DNA of 64,000 nt from JACVRM01 sp963809765 (GCA_963809765.1 CAWEKT010000003.1:1364001-1428000); one strand, 5' to 3'; positions 8,891-18,043 are shown, counted from the stretch's first letter. Numbers and translations: made by a program. The notes: generated by a model not told the origin, from the letters alone.

Positions 8891-10567
8891 CTAGGAGGCG
8901 CCGCGGAGGCGTTCGGCGGCCGCCTCTGGGAGCAATGAGTTGATGTAGATGCCGGCGCCGAGCTCGAGGCTCGCCGGGGTGCTCAGCCGGGGCACGAGCT
9001 CGAGGTGCCAGTGGTCGCCGTCGTGCAGCCAGGCATTCAGGGGAAGCGGCCCTTCGACGCTGGTGAGGCGGACCAGGACATCCCGCAGCAGCTCGAGGCC
9101 GTCCGCCAGCGCTCGGCCGCCGTCGAGAGCGCTCGGCTCGTGCCGGACCGGCGCGATCAGGACTTCGTACGGCGAGCGGCTGGCGGTCGGCGCCACTGCG
9201 ACGGCCGCATCAGACCGCGTGATGAGCATGCCCTCCGCCTCGGCCGTGTCGAGCAGCGCGCACACCTCGCAGGCCGCGGCGTGCGACCTCTCGGCGGCGA
9301 CCAGCGGTGGAGGTTCGGGAAGCCACGCGAGCTGCGAGTGGCTGTGGGGCAGGCTCGCACCCGCGGCGACGCCCTCGTTGACGACGGCCTGCACGTAGGG
9401 GTAGCCCGCGTCGCGTGCGGCAGCGGCACGGTGCCGCCAGGCGTCGGCCACATGCCGGACCTCCGCGGGCTCCAGCTCCCCGAACGACCGGGCGTGTCGC
9501 GGCGTGTGAACGACCACCTCGTGGTGCTCGAAAGCCGGATAGAGATTGGGCACGACTCGCACCGACCAGCCAGGGGTGTCCGGCCGGCGATCGGCGGCCG
9601 CCACCGCGAACGTCTCCGGGGGCGTCTGCTGCTCCCGGCCCTCGCAGAACGGGCAGCTCTCGCGCTCGTCCGGCGTCTCTGGCTCACGCCGGTGGTGCAC
9701 CGCGCCTGGCCGCTGGGCGCGCCAGGGTGCGAATGCAACCCAGCGGCCCGAGAGTGGATCCCGGCGGAGCTCCGGAACCCGAGGCTCGTCCGTCAGCTCG
9801 GGGTCCTTGCGCATGGTGCCGCGGTCGAGGAACTGGCTGATCAGGTCGATCGGCGCCGGGAAGACGATCGTCGTCGCCTGCGAGCTGCCGAGCTCGAGGA
9901 TCGTCTGCAGGTAGCGCAGCTGCAGCGCCATCGGCGAACGAGCCATCACGTCAGCGGCCTCCCGCAGCCGCTCGGAGGCCTGGAACTCGCCCTCGGCGTT
10001 GATGACCTTGGCGCGCCGCTCGCGCTCGGCCTCCGCCTGCCGCGCCATCGCGCGCTGCATGCTGCTGGGGATCTCGACGTCCTTGACCTCGACGATCGAG
10101 ACCTTGATGCCCCACGGGGCCGTCGCCTCGTCGATGATCCGCTGCAGGATCTCGTTGATCTTCTCGCGCTCGGAGAGCAGCTCGTCGAGCACGTGCTGGC
10201 CGAGCACCGAACGCAGCGTCGTCTGGGCGATCTGTGACGTCGCGGCCATGAAGTTCTCGATCTGAACGATCGCCCGCTCGGGATCGATGATCCGGAAGTA
10301 GGCGACGGCGTTGACCCGTACGGGCACGTTGTCCTTGGTGATCACCTCCTGCGGCGGGACGTTCAGCGTCACCGTGCGCAGGTCGACCTTGACCATCTTG
10401 TCGATGACCGGGATCAGCAGGAAGAGACCCGGGCCCTTCGGCGGCGAGCGGAGCCGGCCCAGCCGGAAGATGACGCCGCGCTCGTACTCGCGCGCCACCT
10501 TGACCGCTGCGGTGAGCACGAGGAAGAGGACGACGAGGATCGCGGCGAGCGTGATCAGGGCGATCAC
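8891..10567 (-). CDS. Slipin (SPFH/stomatin) joined in frame to a GalT-like protein
   Basis: The 558-residue frame has two unrelated halves. Residues 1-~250 are a slipin: one N-terminal membrane helix (LITLAAILVVLFLVLTAAV), then an SPFH domain with EYERGVIFRLGRL and the conserved ARQAEAERERRAKVI segment; such proteins scaffold membranes and pair with NfeD. Residues ~253-558 resemble galactose-1-phosphate uridylyltransferases: ELRRDPLSGRWV, a CPFC zinc pair and the active-site-like LPHSHSQL. Start GTG 10565-10567 has a strong AAAGGAG site. The junction may be a true fusion, or two genes joined by an indel: near the internal Met of TMRKDPEL a stop exists one frame away. nfeD lies just upstream. 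Confidence 0.8.
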   Translation of the reverse strand: MIALITLAAILVVLFLVLTAAVKVAREYERGVIFRLGRLRSPPKGPGLFLLIPVIDKMVKVDLRTVTLNVPPQEVITKDNVPVRVNAVAYFRIIDPERAIVQIENFMAATSQIAQTTLRSVLGQHVLDELLSEREKINEILQRIIDEATAPWGIKVSIVEVKDVEIPSSMQRAMARQAEAERERRAKVINAEGEFQASERLREAADVMARSPMALQLRYLQTILELGSSQATTIVFPAPIDLISQFLDRGTMRKDPELTDEPRVPELRRDPLSGRWVAFAPWRAQRPGAVHHRREPETPDERESCPFCEGREQQTPPETFAVAAADRRPDTPGWSVRVVPNLYPAFEHHEVVVHTPRHARSFGELEPAEVRHVADAWRHRAAAARDAGYPYVQAVVNEGVAAGASLPHSHSQLAWLPEPPPLVAAERSHAAACEVCALLDTAEAEGMLITRSDAAVAVAPTASRSPYEVLIAPVRHEPSALDGGRALADGLELLRDVLVRLTSVEGPLPLNAWLHDGDHWHLELVPRLSTPASLELGAGIYINSLLPEAAAERLRGAS

Positions 10568-10597
10568 GGCAGCTCCTTTCCGGGGGGTCGGGACAGC

Positions 10598-11929
10598 TTA
10601 CGTCGGTGCGCCGGCGCGGGGCGCCGCAGCGGCCGGCTCGGCAACGGGCGACACCTCGAGGACGAACTCGTCGCCGAGGCTGGTCACGCGCACCGGGGTC
10701 CCCGCGGGGATATCGCCGTCGGCCGAGCGGGCCTGCCAGAGCTCGCCGTGCACGAACACCGTGCCGTCGGGGTCGAGCGGCCGCCTGACGACGCCGATCT
10801 CGCCGAGCAGCTCGTCGATGCCGGTCTTCGGCTTCGCGCGGCGGGCCTGGAGGGCCTTTCCGAACGCGACGACGACCAGCACCGCGAGCGTGCCCGCGAT
10901 CGCGAGCACGACGGTCAGCGAGACCTCGTAGGCCTCGCCCGCAGGGTCGAACAGCATCAGCGCGCCGAGCACGAAGCTGGCGGCGCCTGCCACCGAGAGC
11001 GCGCCGTGGCTGGGAACGACGAGCTCGGCGGCGAAGAAGGCGGCGGCGAGCAGCATCAGCAGGAGGCCGGCGGCGTTGATCGGCAGCACCTGCAGCCCGA
11101 AGAGGGCGGTGATGAGCGAGATCGCGCCGACGGTGCCCGGGAAGATGAGCCCGGGGTTGAAGAGCTCGACCGTGATGCCGAGCAGCCCGATCGACATCAG
11201 GATCAGGATGATGTTGGGATCGATCACGGTGTCGAGGATGCGCTTCCACAGTGACATCTCGACCTCGTCGATCTGCGCGCCGGCCGTGTCGAGCACGAAG
11301 CCCTTCGGCACGGTCGTGCGGCCGTCGATGTCGTCGAGCAGCGCGGGCAAGGTCGGCGCAACGACGTCGATGACGTCGATCGCGAGCGCCTCGCGGGCGC
11401 TCAGGTTCGACGCTCGCCGCACGGCCCGGTCGGCCCAGCGCGCGTTGCGACCATGCTCTCGGGTCAAGGCCCGCAGTGACGCGGCCGCGTCGTTCACGAC
11501 CTTGCGGCGGAGGTCCTCCTGGATGTCCTCGCCGCCGACGCTGATCGGGGTCGAGGAGCCGATGTTGGTCTGGGGCGCCATGGCCAGGATGTCCGCCGCC
11601 TGGCCGATCCACACCCCCGCCGACGCCGCCTTGGCGCCGTCGGGCGAGACGTAGACGATCACCGGGATATCCGACGCCAGCTCGGCCTCGACGATGTCCT
11701 CCATCGCCGACGCCAATCCACCCGGCGTGTCGAGCAGGATGACGACGGCGTTGTAGCCCTCCTCGTTCGCGCGCTCGATCTCGCCGATCACGTAGTCGGC
11801 GGTCACCGGGTTCACGTCGTTCTCGAACTCGACGGCGAGCACGCGGCCGTTGGCGGCAAACGCGGGAACGCTCAGGATTGCCGCCGTGATGGCCGACAAG
11901 AGAAGTGCCCGCAAGAACAGGCTTTTCAC
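10598..11929 (-). CDS. nfeD: NfeD-family membrane serine protease
   Basis: This 443-residue protein starts at GTG 11929 (VKSLFLRALLL). It has a signal peptide (about 1-26), a ClpP-class serine protease domain (DTPGGLASA, then SPDGAKAASAGVWIG with the likely nucleophile region), four to five membrane helices (about 215-340), and a C-terminal OB-fold NfeD domain (GEIGVVRRPLDPDG). It is the long NfeD1 type, and the slipin gene is 30 bases downstream; NfeD-slipin pairs are common and are thought to handle membrane protein quality or membrane domains. A TAGAAT box lies 10 bases before the start. An upstream in-frame extension to 12439 is judged non-coding. Confidence 0.9.
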   Translation of the reverse strand: MKSLFLRALLLSAITAAILSVPAFAANGRVLAVEFENDVNPVTADYVIGEIERANEEGYNAVVILLDTPGGLASAMEDIVEAELASDIPVIVYVSPDGAKAASAGVWIGQAADILAMAPQTNIGSSTPISVGGEDIQEDLRRKVVNDAAASLRALTREHGRNARWADRAVRRASNLSAREALAIDVIDVVAPTLPALLDDIDGRTTVPKGFVLDTAGAQIDEVEMSLWKRILDTVIDPNIILILMSIGLLGITVELFNPGLIFPGTVGAISLITALFGLQVLPINAAGLLLMLLAAAFFAAELVVPSHGALSVAGAASFVLGALMLFDPAGEAYEVSLTVVLAIAGTLAVLVVVAFGKALQARRAKPKTGIDELLGEIGVVRRPLDPDGTVFVHGELWQARSADGDIPAGTPVRVTSLGDEFVLEVSPVAEPAAAAPRAGAPT

Positions 11930-11939
11930 CGCTGTAAGG

Positions 11940-11970
11940 ATTCTATCAGCGTCCCCTCTCTCACCTTGAC
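11940..11970. promoter_or_regulatory. Divergent promoter region between nfeD and the amidase gene
   Basis: On the minus strand TAGAAT (11940-11945) sits 10 bases before the nfeD GTG. On the plus strand TTGACC (11965-11970) is a possible -35 with CACCGT 17 bases on, leading into AAGGAG and the amidase GTG at 12005. Confidence 0.4.
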
Positions 11971-12004
11971 CCCGCCCGAGGTCGTCGCCACCGTAAGGAG
12001 CCTC

Positions 12005-14080
12005 GTGCGCCTCGTCCCCGCCGCAGCCGCACTGCTCGACCGCGCTCCTTCTGCCCGCGGTCTCCGAGGCGGCGGGCCTGCGCACGGCGACCCGGGAGAT
12101 CCACGTGCCGGACTCGGCCCGGGTCGTCTCCGTCCGGGCGCCGATCCCGTTCACACTGACGGGAGCGGACTGGCAGGGCCGCGGCCAGGTGCTCCTGCGC
12201 ACGCGAGGCGTGAGCGAGCGCTGGAGCCGATGGCGTGTGGCACAGCCCGAGCCCGGCGACGGTCCGGACGGCCATCCCGGCCCCTGGCGGATCGGGAGCC
12301 CCTGGTGGACCGGTCCTGCGCATCGCGTGCAGTACCGCCTGGTCGGCGACGTCCGACGGCTCCGCGGGCACTTCGTCTGGAGCTCGGCTCCCGCCGTGCC
12401 GTTGCGCCGGCTGGCCGTGGCCGGCACGCCGCCCATCATCCCGCGCCTGGCGTGGGCCGGCAGCTCGACGGCGCTCCGCCGCGGCTCGCCGCGCTACGCC
12501 GATGCGCTGCGCTTCGTCGTGGTCCACCACACGGCCGGTGCGTCACCGTCCTCGCCGTCGCAGTCGGCCGCGATCGTGCGCGGCGTCGCCGCCTACCACG
12601 TCAACTCGAACGGCTGGAGCGACGTGGGCTACAACTTCCTCGTCGATCGTTTCGGGCAGATCTTCGAGGGCCGCTACGGCGGCATCGACCGGAACGTGAT
12701 CGGTGCGCACGCGATGGGCTTCAACGAGGGCTCCGTCGGGATTGCGCTGCTCGGCACCTACAGCTCACGGGCACCGAGCCAGGCGGCTCTGGATGCGGTT
12801 GCGAAGCTGATCGCCTGGCGGCTCGACGTGGCGCACGTCGACCCCGCCTCGACGCTCACGCATCTGTCGAGGGGCAACCCTCGTTTCGTGGCCGGCGTAC
12901 CGGTGCTGCTGCAGGCCGTGTCCGGCCACCGCGACACGTACCAGACGAGCTGTCCGGGCGACCGCGTCTACGCCCAGCTCGCCTCCCTCGGCCGCACGGC
13001 CGCGGCGACGGGTCTCCCGAAGCTGTACGAGCCCCGAGTGCAGGGCAGGCTGGGCGAGCAAGTGCGCCTCCGCGCCCGCCTCTCGGGCGCGGCCCCGTGG
13101 ACCGCCTCGGTGGTCGACGCCGACGGAGCCGTCGTCGCCGGCGGCAGCGGCGTCGGGCCGACGCTCGACTGGACCTGGGACGCCCGGTCGGTGACGAGCG
13201 GGCGCTACACCTGGAGCCTCGGCGGCCCGTCCGTCAGGCCGGCGACCGGTGTCGTGGCCGGCGGCACGGCCACGATGACGATCTCCGCCGCGGCCAGCCC
13301 GGCCGTGATCAGCCCGGACGGCGACGGCCAGGCGCGACTCGGCAAGCATCAGCTACCGCCTGGGGCGAACGTCGAACGTCACGCTCACCGTTCTCGACGC
13401 GCGCCGGCAGCCCGCTCTCCACGCTGCCCCTCGGCCAGCGGCTCGCCGGCTCGCACCGGTTCACGCTCACCGCCGATTCCTACGCCGACGGGAGCTACCA
13501 GCTGCTCATCGTCGCCGAGTCCGGCGCGAGCCGGGTCTCGACCACCGTCCCGTTCGTGGTCAACCGCACGCTCGTCCGCCTCGCCCTCGATCAGGAGCGC
13601 TTCTCGCCGAACGGCGATGGCCGCAACGACACCGTCCTGCTCGCCTTCGGGCTGACGCTGCCGGCCGACGTCACGGTCGAGGCGCGCAGTCGCAGTGGCG
13701 CCCAGCTCGTCTCGGGCCCGGGCCCCTTCCTGCCCGGCGAGCAGGCGCTGCCCTGGGACGGCCGCCTCGCCTCGGGCGCCCGCATCCCCGACGGGACGTA
13801 CACGCTCGCCGTGACCGCGGCCAACACCTCCGGCACCGTCACCCAGGGCCTCGCGCTCGCCGTCGACACCCGTGCGCCTGCGTTCCGCGTCGTCTCACGC
13901 CGGCCGTTGCGGATCCGTGTCAGCGAGGCCGCCACGGTGCGGCTGCGGGTCGACGGCAACCGGGTGGCGCGCAGCTACCGGCGCGGCGGCGTCTACCGCG
14001 CCTACGTCAACGGCCGCCGCGTGACGGGTTACGCCGAGGACAGCGCCGGCAATCGCACGCCAGTTCTACGGCTGCGCTGA
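12005..14080 (+). CDS. Secreted N-acetylmuramoyl-L-alanine amidase, PGRP type (frame broken)
   Basis: Amidases of the amidase_2/PGRP class cleave the peptide from muramic acid in peptidoglycan. Start GTG 12005 follows AAGGAG by four bases and opens a hydrophobic signal (VRLVPAAAALL, then TALLLPAVSEA after a frame change near 12040). The catalytic domain shows VVVHHTAG, AYHVNSNGWSDVGYNF, FEGRYGG and SGHRDTYQTSCPGD (zinc ligands His, His, Cys). Two further frame changes lie near 13335 and 13415. The C-terminal part carries FlgD-like Ig repeats, with SPDGDG and FSPNGDGRND and two domain repeats, and ends VTGYAEDSAGNRTPVLRLR. Total about 690 residues. It overlaps birA convergently by 15 bases. 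Confidence 0.85.
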   Translation: MRLVPAAAALLDRAPSARGLRGGGPAHGDPGDPRAGLGPGRLRPGADPVHTDGSGLAGPRPGAPAHARRERALEPMACGTARARRRSGRPSRPLADREPLVDRSCASRAVPPGRRRPTAPRALRLELGSRRAVAPAGRGRHAAHHPAPGVGRQLDGAPPRLAALRRCAALRRGPPHGRCVTVLAVAVGRDRARRRRLPRQLERLERRGLQLPRRSFRADLRGPLRRHRPERDRCARDGLQRGLRRDCAARHLQLTGTEPGGSGCGCEADRLAARRGARRPRLDAHASVEGQPSFRGRRTGAAAGRVRPPRHVPDELSGRPRLRPARLPRPHGRGDGSPEAVRAPSAGQAGRASAPPRPPLGRGPVDRLGGRRRRSRRRRRQRRRADARLDLGRPVGDERALHLEPRRPVRQAGDRCRGRRHGHDDDLRRGQPGRDQPGRRRPGATRQASATAWGERRTSRSPFSTRAGSPLSTLPLGQRLAGSHRFTLTADSYADGSYQLLIVAESGASRVSTTVPFVVNRTLVRLALDQERFSPNGDGRNDTVLLAFGLTLPADVTVEARSRSGAQLVSGPGPFLPGEQALPWDGRLASGARIPDGTYTLAVTAANTSGTVTQGLALAVDTRAPAFRVVSRRPLRIRVSEAATVRLRVDGNRVARSYRRGGVYRAYVNGRRVTGYAEDSAGNRTPVLRLR

Positions 14081-14641
14081 CCAGGCGTCGTAGCGGCGCT
14101 CGAGCTCCGCGAGGAGCGCCGCCAGCAGCTCGCCGCGGTCGACTGGCCCGCCGGTCTCCAGCAGGAGCGACGTCGGCGGGGTGTCGGCGTCTCCCGGCAG
14201 CTCTCCGGCCGGCACGTTGACGTTGACGCCGAAGCCGAGTGCGACGCGGCCGCTGCGAGCCTCGCCCAGCACGCCCGCGACCTTGCGGCCGCGGATCAGG
14301 ACGTCGTTCGGGAACTTCACCTCCGGCCGCAGGCCCGTGATCGAGCGGATCGCCGCCGCCAGCGCGTGCGCTCCGAGCGGAGAGAGCTCCGGCAGGCGCT
14401 CCGGCGGGGCGGTCGGTGTGAGCGCGATCGAGACGAGCAGGCTCGTCCCCGGAGGCGCCAGCCACCGCCTGCCGAGACGACCCCGTCCCGCGGTCTGCTC
14501 GTCGGCGGCCACGACCGCGCCCTCGCCGGCCTCGTCCGTGAGCTCGAGCTGGGTCGATGCGCAGCTGGTGAGGAAGACGTAGGGCCGGCCGAAGCGGCCG
14601 CGGAGCTTGCGCTCCACCGTCTCGGGGGCGAGATCAGTCAC
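14066..14641 (-). CDS. birA: Biotin--[acetyl-CoA-carboxylase] ligase
   Basis: BirA attaches biotin to the carrier protein of acetyl-CoA carboxylase, via biotinyl-AMP. From GTG 14641 the product is about 191 residues, catalytic domain only, with no N-terminal DNA-binding domain. It shows SCASTQLEL, the biotinyl-AMP loop TAGRGRLGRRW, the lysine motif VKFPNDVLI and GFGVNVNVP. The catalytic-only length implies it is not an operon repressor. It faces the fab cluster and shares its pathway with accA/accD further on. The start is not certain: no strong ribosome site is visible and the frame is open further upstream. Confidence 0.88.
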   Translation of the reverse strand: MTDLAPETVERKLRGRFGRPYVFLTSCASTQLELTDEAGEGAVVAADEQTAGRGRLGRRWLAPPGTSLLVSIALTPTAPPERLPELSPLGAHALAAAIRSITGLRPEVKFPNDVLIRGRKVAGVLGEARSGRVALGFGVNVNVPAGELPGDADTPPTSLLLETGGPVDRGELLAALLAELERRYDAWSAQP

Positions 14642-14719
14642 GCCGAGCTCTTGCCCACCGCCGTCCCGGCTCTTGCGGCCGGCGCGGCCGTCGAGCGTGA
14701 GTGCCGCATAGCCCGGCAC

Positions 14720-14725
14720 TACACT
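14720..14725 (+). promoter_or_regulatory. -10 box TACACT of fabZ
   Basis: TACACT lies 9 bases before the GTG at 14735, a leaderless-type layout repeated at many starts in this window. Confidence 0.45.
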
Positions 14726-14734
14726 AGCCCGGTC

Positions 14735-15163
14735 GTGGGCATGGGCCGCAGCGAGATCGAGGCGATCCTTCCGCACCGCGAGCCCTTCCTCCTCATCGAC
14801 GAGGTCGTCGAGCTCGAGCCGGGCTCCCGGGTGGTGGCGCGAAAGACCGTCCGCGCCGACGAGTGGTGGGTCCCAGGCCACTTCCCCGACCGCCCTGTGA
14901 TGCCGGGCGTGCTCATCGTCGAGGCGATGGCGCAGACCGGCGCCGTGGCCGTCCTGAGCGAGGAGGAGAACCGCGGGCGGATCGCGTTCTTCGCAGGCAT
15001 CGACGACGTCCGCTTCAAGCGGATCGTGGAGCCGGGCGACGAGCTGGAGCTGATCTGCGAGCTCGAGCGCGTGCGCGGCCCGATCGGCCGCGGCCGCGCG
15101 ACGGCCACCGTCGGCGGGAAACTGGCGGCCAGGGGCACACTGACCTTCGCGGTGGAGCGATGA
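14735..15163 (+). CDS. fabZ: 3-hydroxyacyl-[ACP] dehydratase FabZ
   Basis: FabZ dehydrates beta-hydroxyacyl-ACP in type II fatty acid synthesis. The 142-residue product is a single hotdog domain with ILPHREPFLLIDEV (catalytic His), GHFPDRPVMPGVLIVEAMAQ (catalytic Glu region) and FFAGIDDVRFKR. Start taken as GTG 14735 because TACACT lies nine bases upstream; ATG 14741 is a two-codon-shorter alternative. The stop overlaps the fabH ATG (ATGA), so the two are translationally coupled. The birA gene on the other strand starts close by, giving a compact divergent region. Confidence 0.93.
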   Translation: MGMGRSEIEAILPHREPFLLIDEVVELEPGSRVVARKTVRADEWWVPGHFPDRPVMPGVLIVEAMAQTGAVAVLSEEENRGRIAFFAGIDDVRFKRIVEPGDELELICELERVRGPIGRGRATATVGGKLAARGTLTFAVER

Positions 15164-16198
15164 TCGGCACCGCGGTCAACGGCCGCATCTCCATCACCGG
15201 CCTGGGCGCGGCGGTGCCTGAGCGTGTGATGACGAACGACGAGCTCGCCCGTCTCGTCGATACCTCCGACGAGTGGATCCGCGAGCGGACGGGGATTCGC
15301 GAGCGCCGCGTGGCCGGGTCCGACGAGGCGCTCTCCGACCTCTGTCTGCCTGCGGCACGCCAGGCGCTCGACCAGGCCGGCGTCGCCGCCGCCGACGTCG
15401 ATCTGATCATCGTCGCCACTGTCACCCCCGACATGTTCTTCCCGTCCACGGGCGCCCTGCTCGCCGACCAGCTAGGTGCGCCGGACGCGGCTGCCTATGA
15501 CCTCTCGGCCGGCTGCACCGGCTTCATGTATGCGCTCGCCCAGGCGTACGCCATGCTCGCGGGCGGTCTCGCTCAGCGGGCCCTGGTCGTCGGCGGCGAC
15601 GTCCTCTCCAAGATCGTCGACTGGACCGACCGCTCCACCTGCGTGCTCTTCGGAGACGGCGCAGGAGCGGTCGTGCTCGAGCGCGTCAACCACGGCGGCT
15701 TCCTCGGCTTCGAGCTCGGCGCCGACGGCGGTGGCGGCATCCACCTCTACATGGAGGCAGGCGGCTCGCGCGCGCCGGCGACTGCCGAGACGGTCGCGGC
15801 CGGGGCGCACTTCGCGAAGATGAACGGCCCTGAGGTCTTCAAGTTCGCCACCCGCGTGCTCGTCTCGTCCGCGCGAGGAGCTCATGGAGCGCTGCGAGGT
15901 CGGCGTCGAGGACCTCGACGTCTACGTCCCGCACCAGGCGAACCTGCGCATCATCGACCATGCGGCGAAGAAGCTCGGAATCCCGGAGAATCGTGTCGTC
16001 ATCAACGTGGATCGCTACGGAAACACCTCCTCCGGCTCGATCCCGCTGGCGCTCGTCGACGCAGTGGCCGACGGACGCCTGCAGCCGGGCGCGCTCGTGC
16101 TCATGACCGGCATGGGCGCCGGCTTGACCTGGGGCTCGGCGTTGCTCGAGTGGACGGTGGCTTCGAACGGATCGACAACGAAAAGAGGTGGTCAGTGA
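15160..16198 (+). CDS. fabH: 3-oxoacyl-ACP synthase III FabH (frame broken once)
   Basis: FabH condenses acyl-CoA with malonyl-ACP to start fatty acid synthesis. From ATG 15160 the product starts MIGTAVNGRISITGLG, with the active-site cysteine in DLSAGCTGFMYAL, the glycine-rich FGDGAGAVVLE, and, after one extra base near 15872 (following VLVSS), the catalytic histidine in VPHQANLRI and asparagine in NVDRYGNTSSGS. The corrected length of about 345 residues is normal. The stop overlaps the fabD GTG (GTGA). All three catalytic residues are present, so the break is more likely an assembly error than gene decay. Confidence 0.92.
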
Positions 16199-17121
16199 GC
16201 AAGGTTGCGTTCTGCTTCCCGGGTCAGGGCTCGGTCGAAGTGGGCATGGGCCGCGACATCGCCGAGGCGATTCCGGCTGCCATGGAGGTCTTCGAGCGGG
16301 CCAGCGAGGCGACAGGGCTGGACCTCAAGGAGCTCTGCTTCGAGGCCCCGATCGAGACGCTGACCGAGACCGAGCTGCAGCAGCCGGCGCTTGTAGCGAC
16401 GAGCCTCGCCGTTCTGGCCGCGATCCGCGAAGCCGGCCACCAGCCGGACTTCGTCGTCGGCCACTCCGTCGGTGAGTTCGCGGCGCTCGCAGCCGCCGAC
16501 GCGATGACGATCGAGGAGGCCGCAGCGCTCGTACGCGAGCGCGGGCTCGCCATGGCCGAGGCGGCGCGCGAGCGGCCCGGGTCGATGGCCGCCGTGCTCG
16601 GTCTGGCCGACGAGGTGGTCGAGAACCTCTGCCGCAAGATCCTCGGTGTGTGGCCGGCGAACTACAACTGCCCAGGCCAGGTCGTCGTATCCGGCGAGGA
16701 CGAGGCCGTGGAGGAGCTGAGCGCCGAGGCCGAGAGCCTCGGCGCACGACGAGCGATCAAGCTCAAGGTCTCCGGTGCCTTCCACAGCCCGCTGGTCGCG
16801 AGCGCGGCCAAGCGGCTGAAGCCGGCGATCGAGCGGGTGCAGTTCCGGGAGACGACCGCCCCCTTCATGTCCACGGTGACCGCGACGGTGGAGCCTGCGC
16901 AGCGGCTGGGCACGCTGCTCGTCGACCAGCTGACCGCTCCCGTTCGCTTCACGCAGGCGACGCACAAGCTGATGGCCGAGGGCGTGCGGACGTTCGTCGA
17001 GGTCGGGCCGGGCACCGTGCTCTCCGGCCTCGTCAAGCGGATCGACCGAAGCGTCAAGACGGTCTCCGTCAACAGCCTGGCGAGCCTGCAGCAGCTCGAC
17101 GAGAACCTGCTCCGCACGTGA
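16195..17121 (+). CDS. fabD: Malonyl-CoA--ACP transacylase FabD
   Basis: FabD moves malonate from CoA to ACP. The 308-residue product starts at GTG 16195 (VSKVAFCFPGQGSV), preceded by AGAGGTGG. It has FPGQGS, the nucleophile elbow VGHSVGEFAA (Ser), the catalytic His in VSGAFHSPLV, and the closing FVEVGPGTVLSGL. Frame is intact. It overlaps fabH and fabG by four bases on each side (GTGA in both cases), so fabZ-H-D-G is one tightly coupled operon. Confidence 0.96.
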   Translation: MSKVAFCFPGQGSVEVGMGRDIAEAIPAAMEVFERASEATGLDLKELCFEAPIETLTETELQQPALVATSLAVLAAIREAGHQPDFVVGHSVGEFAALAAADAMTIEEAAALVRERGLAMAEAARERPGSMAAVLGLADEVVENLCRKILGVWPANYNCPGQVVVSGEDEAVEELSAEAESLGARRAIKLKVSGAFHSPLVASAAKRLKPAIERVQFRETTAPFMSTVTATVEPAQRLGTLLVDQLTAPVRFTQATHKLMAEGVRTFVEVGPGTVLSGLVKRIDRSVKTVSVNSLASLQQLDENLLRT

Positions 17122-17843
17122 GCTTCTGCTCGCTCGAGGGCCGCATCGCCCTCGTCACCGGCGGCTCACGCGGCATCGGCCGCGCGATCGCACAGGAGCT
17201 CGCTGCCGCCGGCGCGTCCGTGGTCGTCGGCTACCGGTCGGGTGCCGAGGAGGCCGAGGCGGTGGCGGCGGAGATCGGTGGCCGCGCGGTGCAGGCCGAC
17301 CTCGCGGATCCCGACGACGCACGACGGCTCGTCGAGGAGGCGGGCGACGTGGACATCCTCGTCAACAACGCCGGCCTGACGCGGGACGGGCTGCTGGCGC
17401 GCATGTCCGACGACGACTGGCGCGCCGTGATCGACACCAACCTCGGCGGCGTCTTCCACACCTGCCGGGCGGTGGCCCGACCGATGATGCGCAAGCGCTC
17501 AGGCGCGATCGTGAACGTCTCGAGCATCGTCGGGCTGCACGGCAATGCCGGCCAGACGAACTACTCCGCCGCCAAGGCCGGCATCATCGGCTTCACCAAG
17601 GCCCTGGCGCGCGAGCTCGGCAGCCGCGGCGTGCGCGCGAACGTCGTCGCTCCCGGCTACATCACCACGCGCCTGACCGAGGTCATCCCCGACGAGCTGA
17701 AGGAAGGGATGCTCGCGAACACTCCGCTCGGCCGCTTCGGCGACCCGTCCGACGTCGCCGGCGCCGTCCGCTTCCTCGTCTCCGACCAGGCCGCGTTCAT
17801 CACCGGCGATGTCCTGCTCGTCGACGGCGGCCTCGGCATGTAA
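17118..17843 (+). CDS. fabG: 3-oxoacyl-ACP reductase FabG
   Basis: FabG is the NADPH-dependent reductase of type II fatty acid synthesis. GTG 17118 overlaps the fabD stop. The 241-residue short-chain dehydrogenase has the cofactor loop TGGSRGIG, the NNAG motif, the catalytic Ser (VNVSSIVG), Tyr and Lys (YSAAKAG), and ends in VDGGLGM. Length and motifs are typical. A GC-rich inverted repeat without a T run lies directly behind the stop, and no acyl carrier protein gene follows, unlike many fab operons. Confidence 0.95.
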   Translation: MSFCSLEGRIALVTGGSRGIGRAIAQELAAAGASVVVGYRSGAEEAEAVAAEIGGRAVQADLADPDDARRLVEEAGDVDILVNNAGLTRDGLLARMSDDDWRAVIDTNLGGVFHTCRAVARPMMRKRSGAIVNVSSIVGLHGNAGQTNYSAAKAGIIGFTKALARELGSRGVRANVVAPGYITTRLTEVIPDELKEGMLANTPLGRFGDPSDVAGAVRFLVSDQAAFITGDVLLVDGGLGM

Positions 17844-17849
17844 CGCTTC

Positions 17850-17866
17850 AAGCGCCGCCGGCGCTT
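17850..17866 (+). terminator. Inverted repeat after fabG
   Basis: AAGCGCC (17850-17856), loop GCC, GGCGCTT (17860-17866), seven bases after the fabG stop. There is no T run, so it is a possible hairpin terminator of the kind common in actinobacteria. Confidence 0.45.
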
Positions 17867-18025
17867 CAGTCGAACTCGGCAACTCCGCAGCGGGGCACCT
17901 CGCGGGGTCAGACCCGGTAACACGTTTCGCATCGCGCAAGTGCGCCGTCTCTGTCGCGAAACTGTGACGGGCGGTGCCGCTGAGGCGCGCCCGCAGGCCG
18001 CCTCCGAGAAGTACGCTTCCGGCCC

Positions 18026-18043
18026 GTGAGGCGACTGACATGA
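18026..18043 (+). CDS. Possible leaderless mini-ORF (VRRLT) coupled to fabF
   Basis: TACGCT (18012-18017) is followed after eight bases by GTG 18026, the spacing seen at leaderless starts here. The five-codon frame V-R-R-L-T ends at TGA 18041-18043, overlapping the fabF ATG as ATGA. It could couple fabF translation to a leaderless start, or be chance. Confidence 0.3.
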   Translation: MRRLT

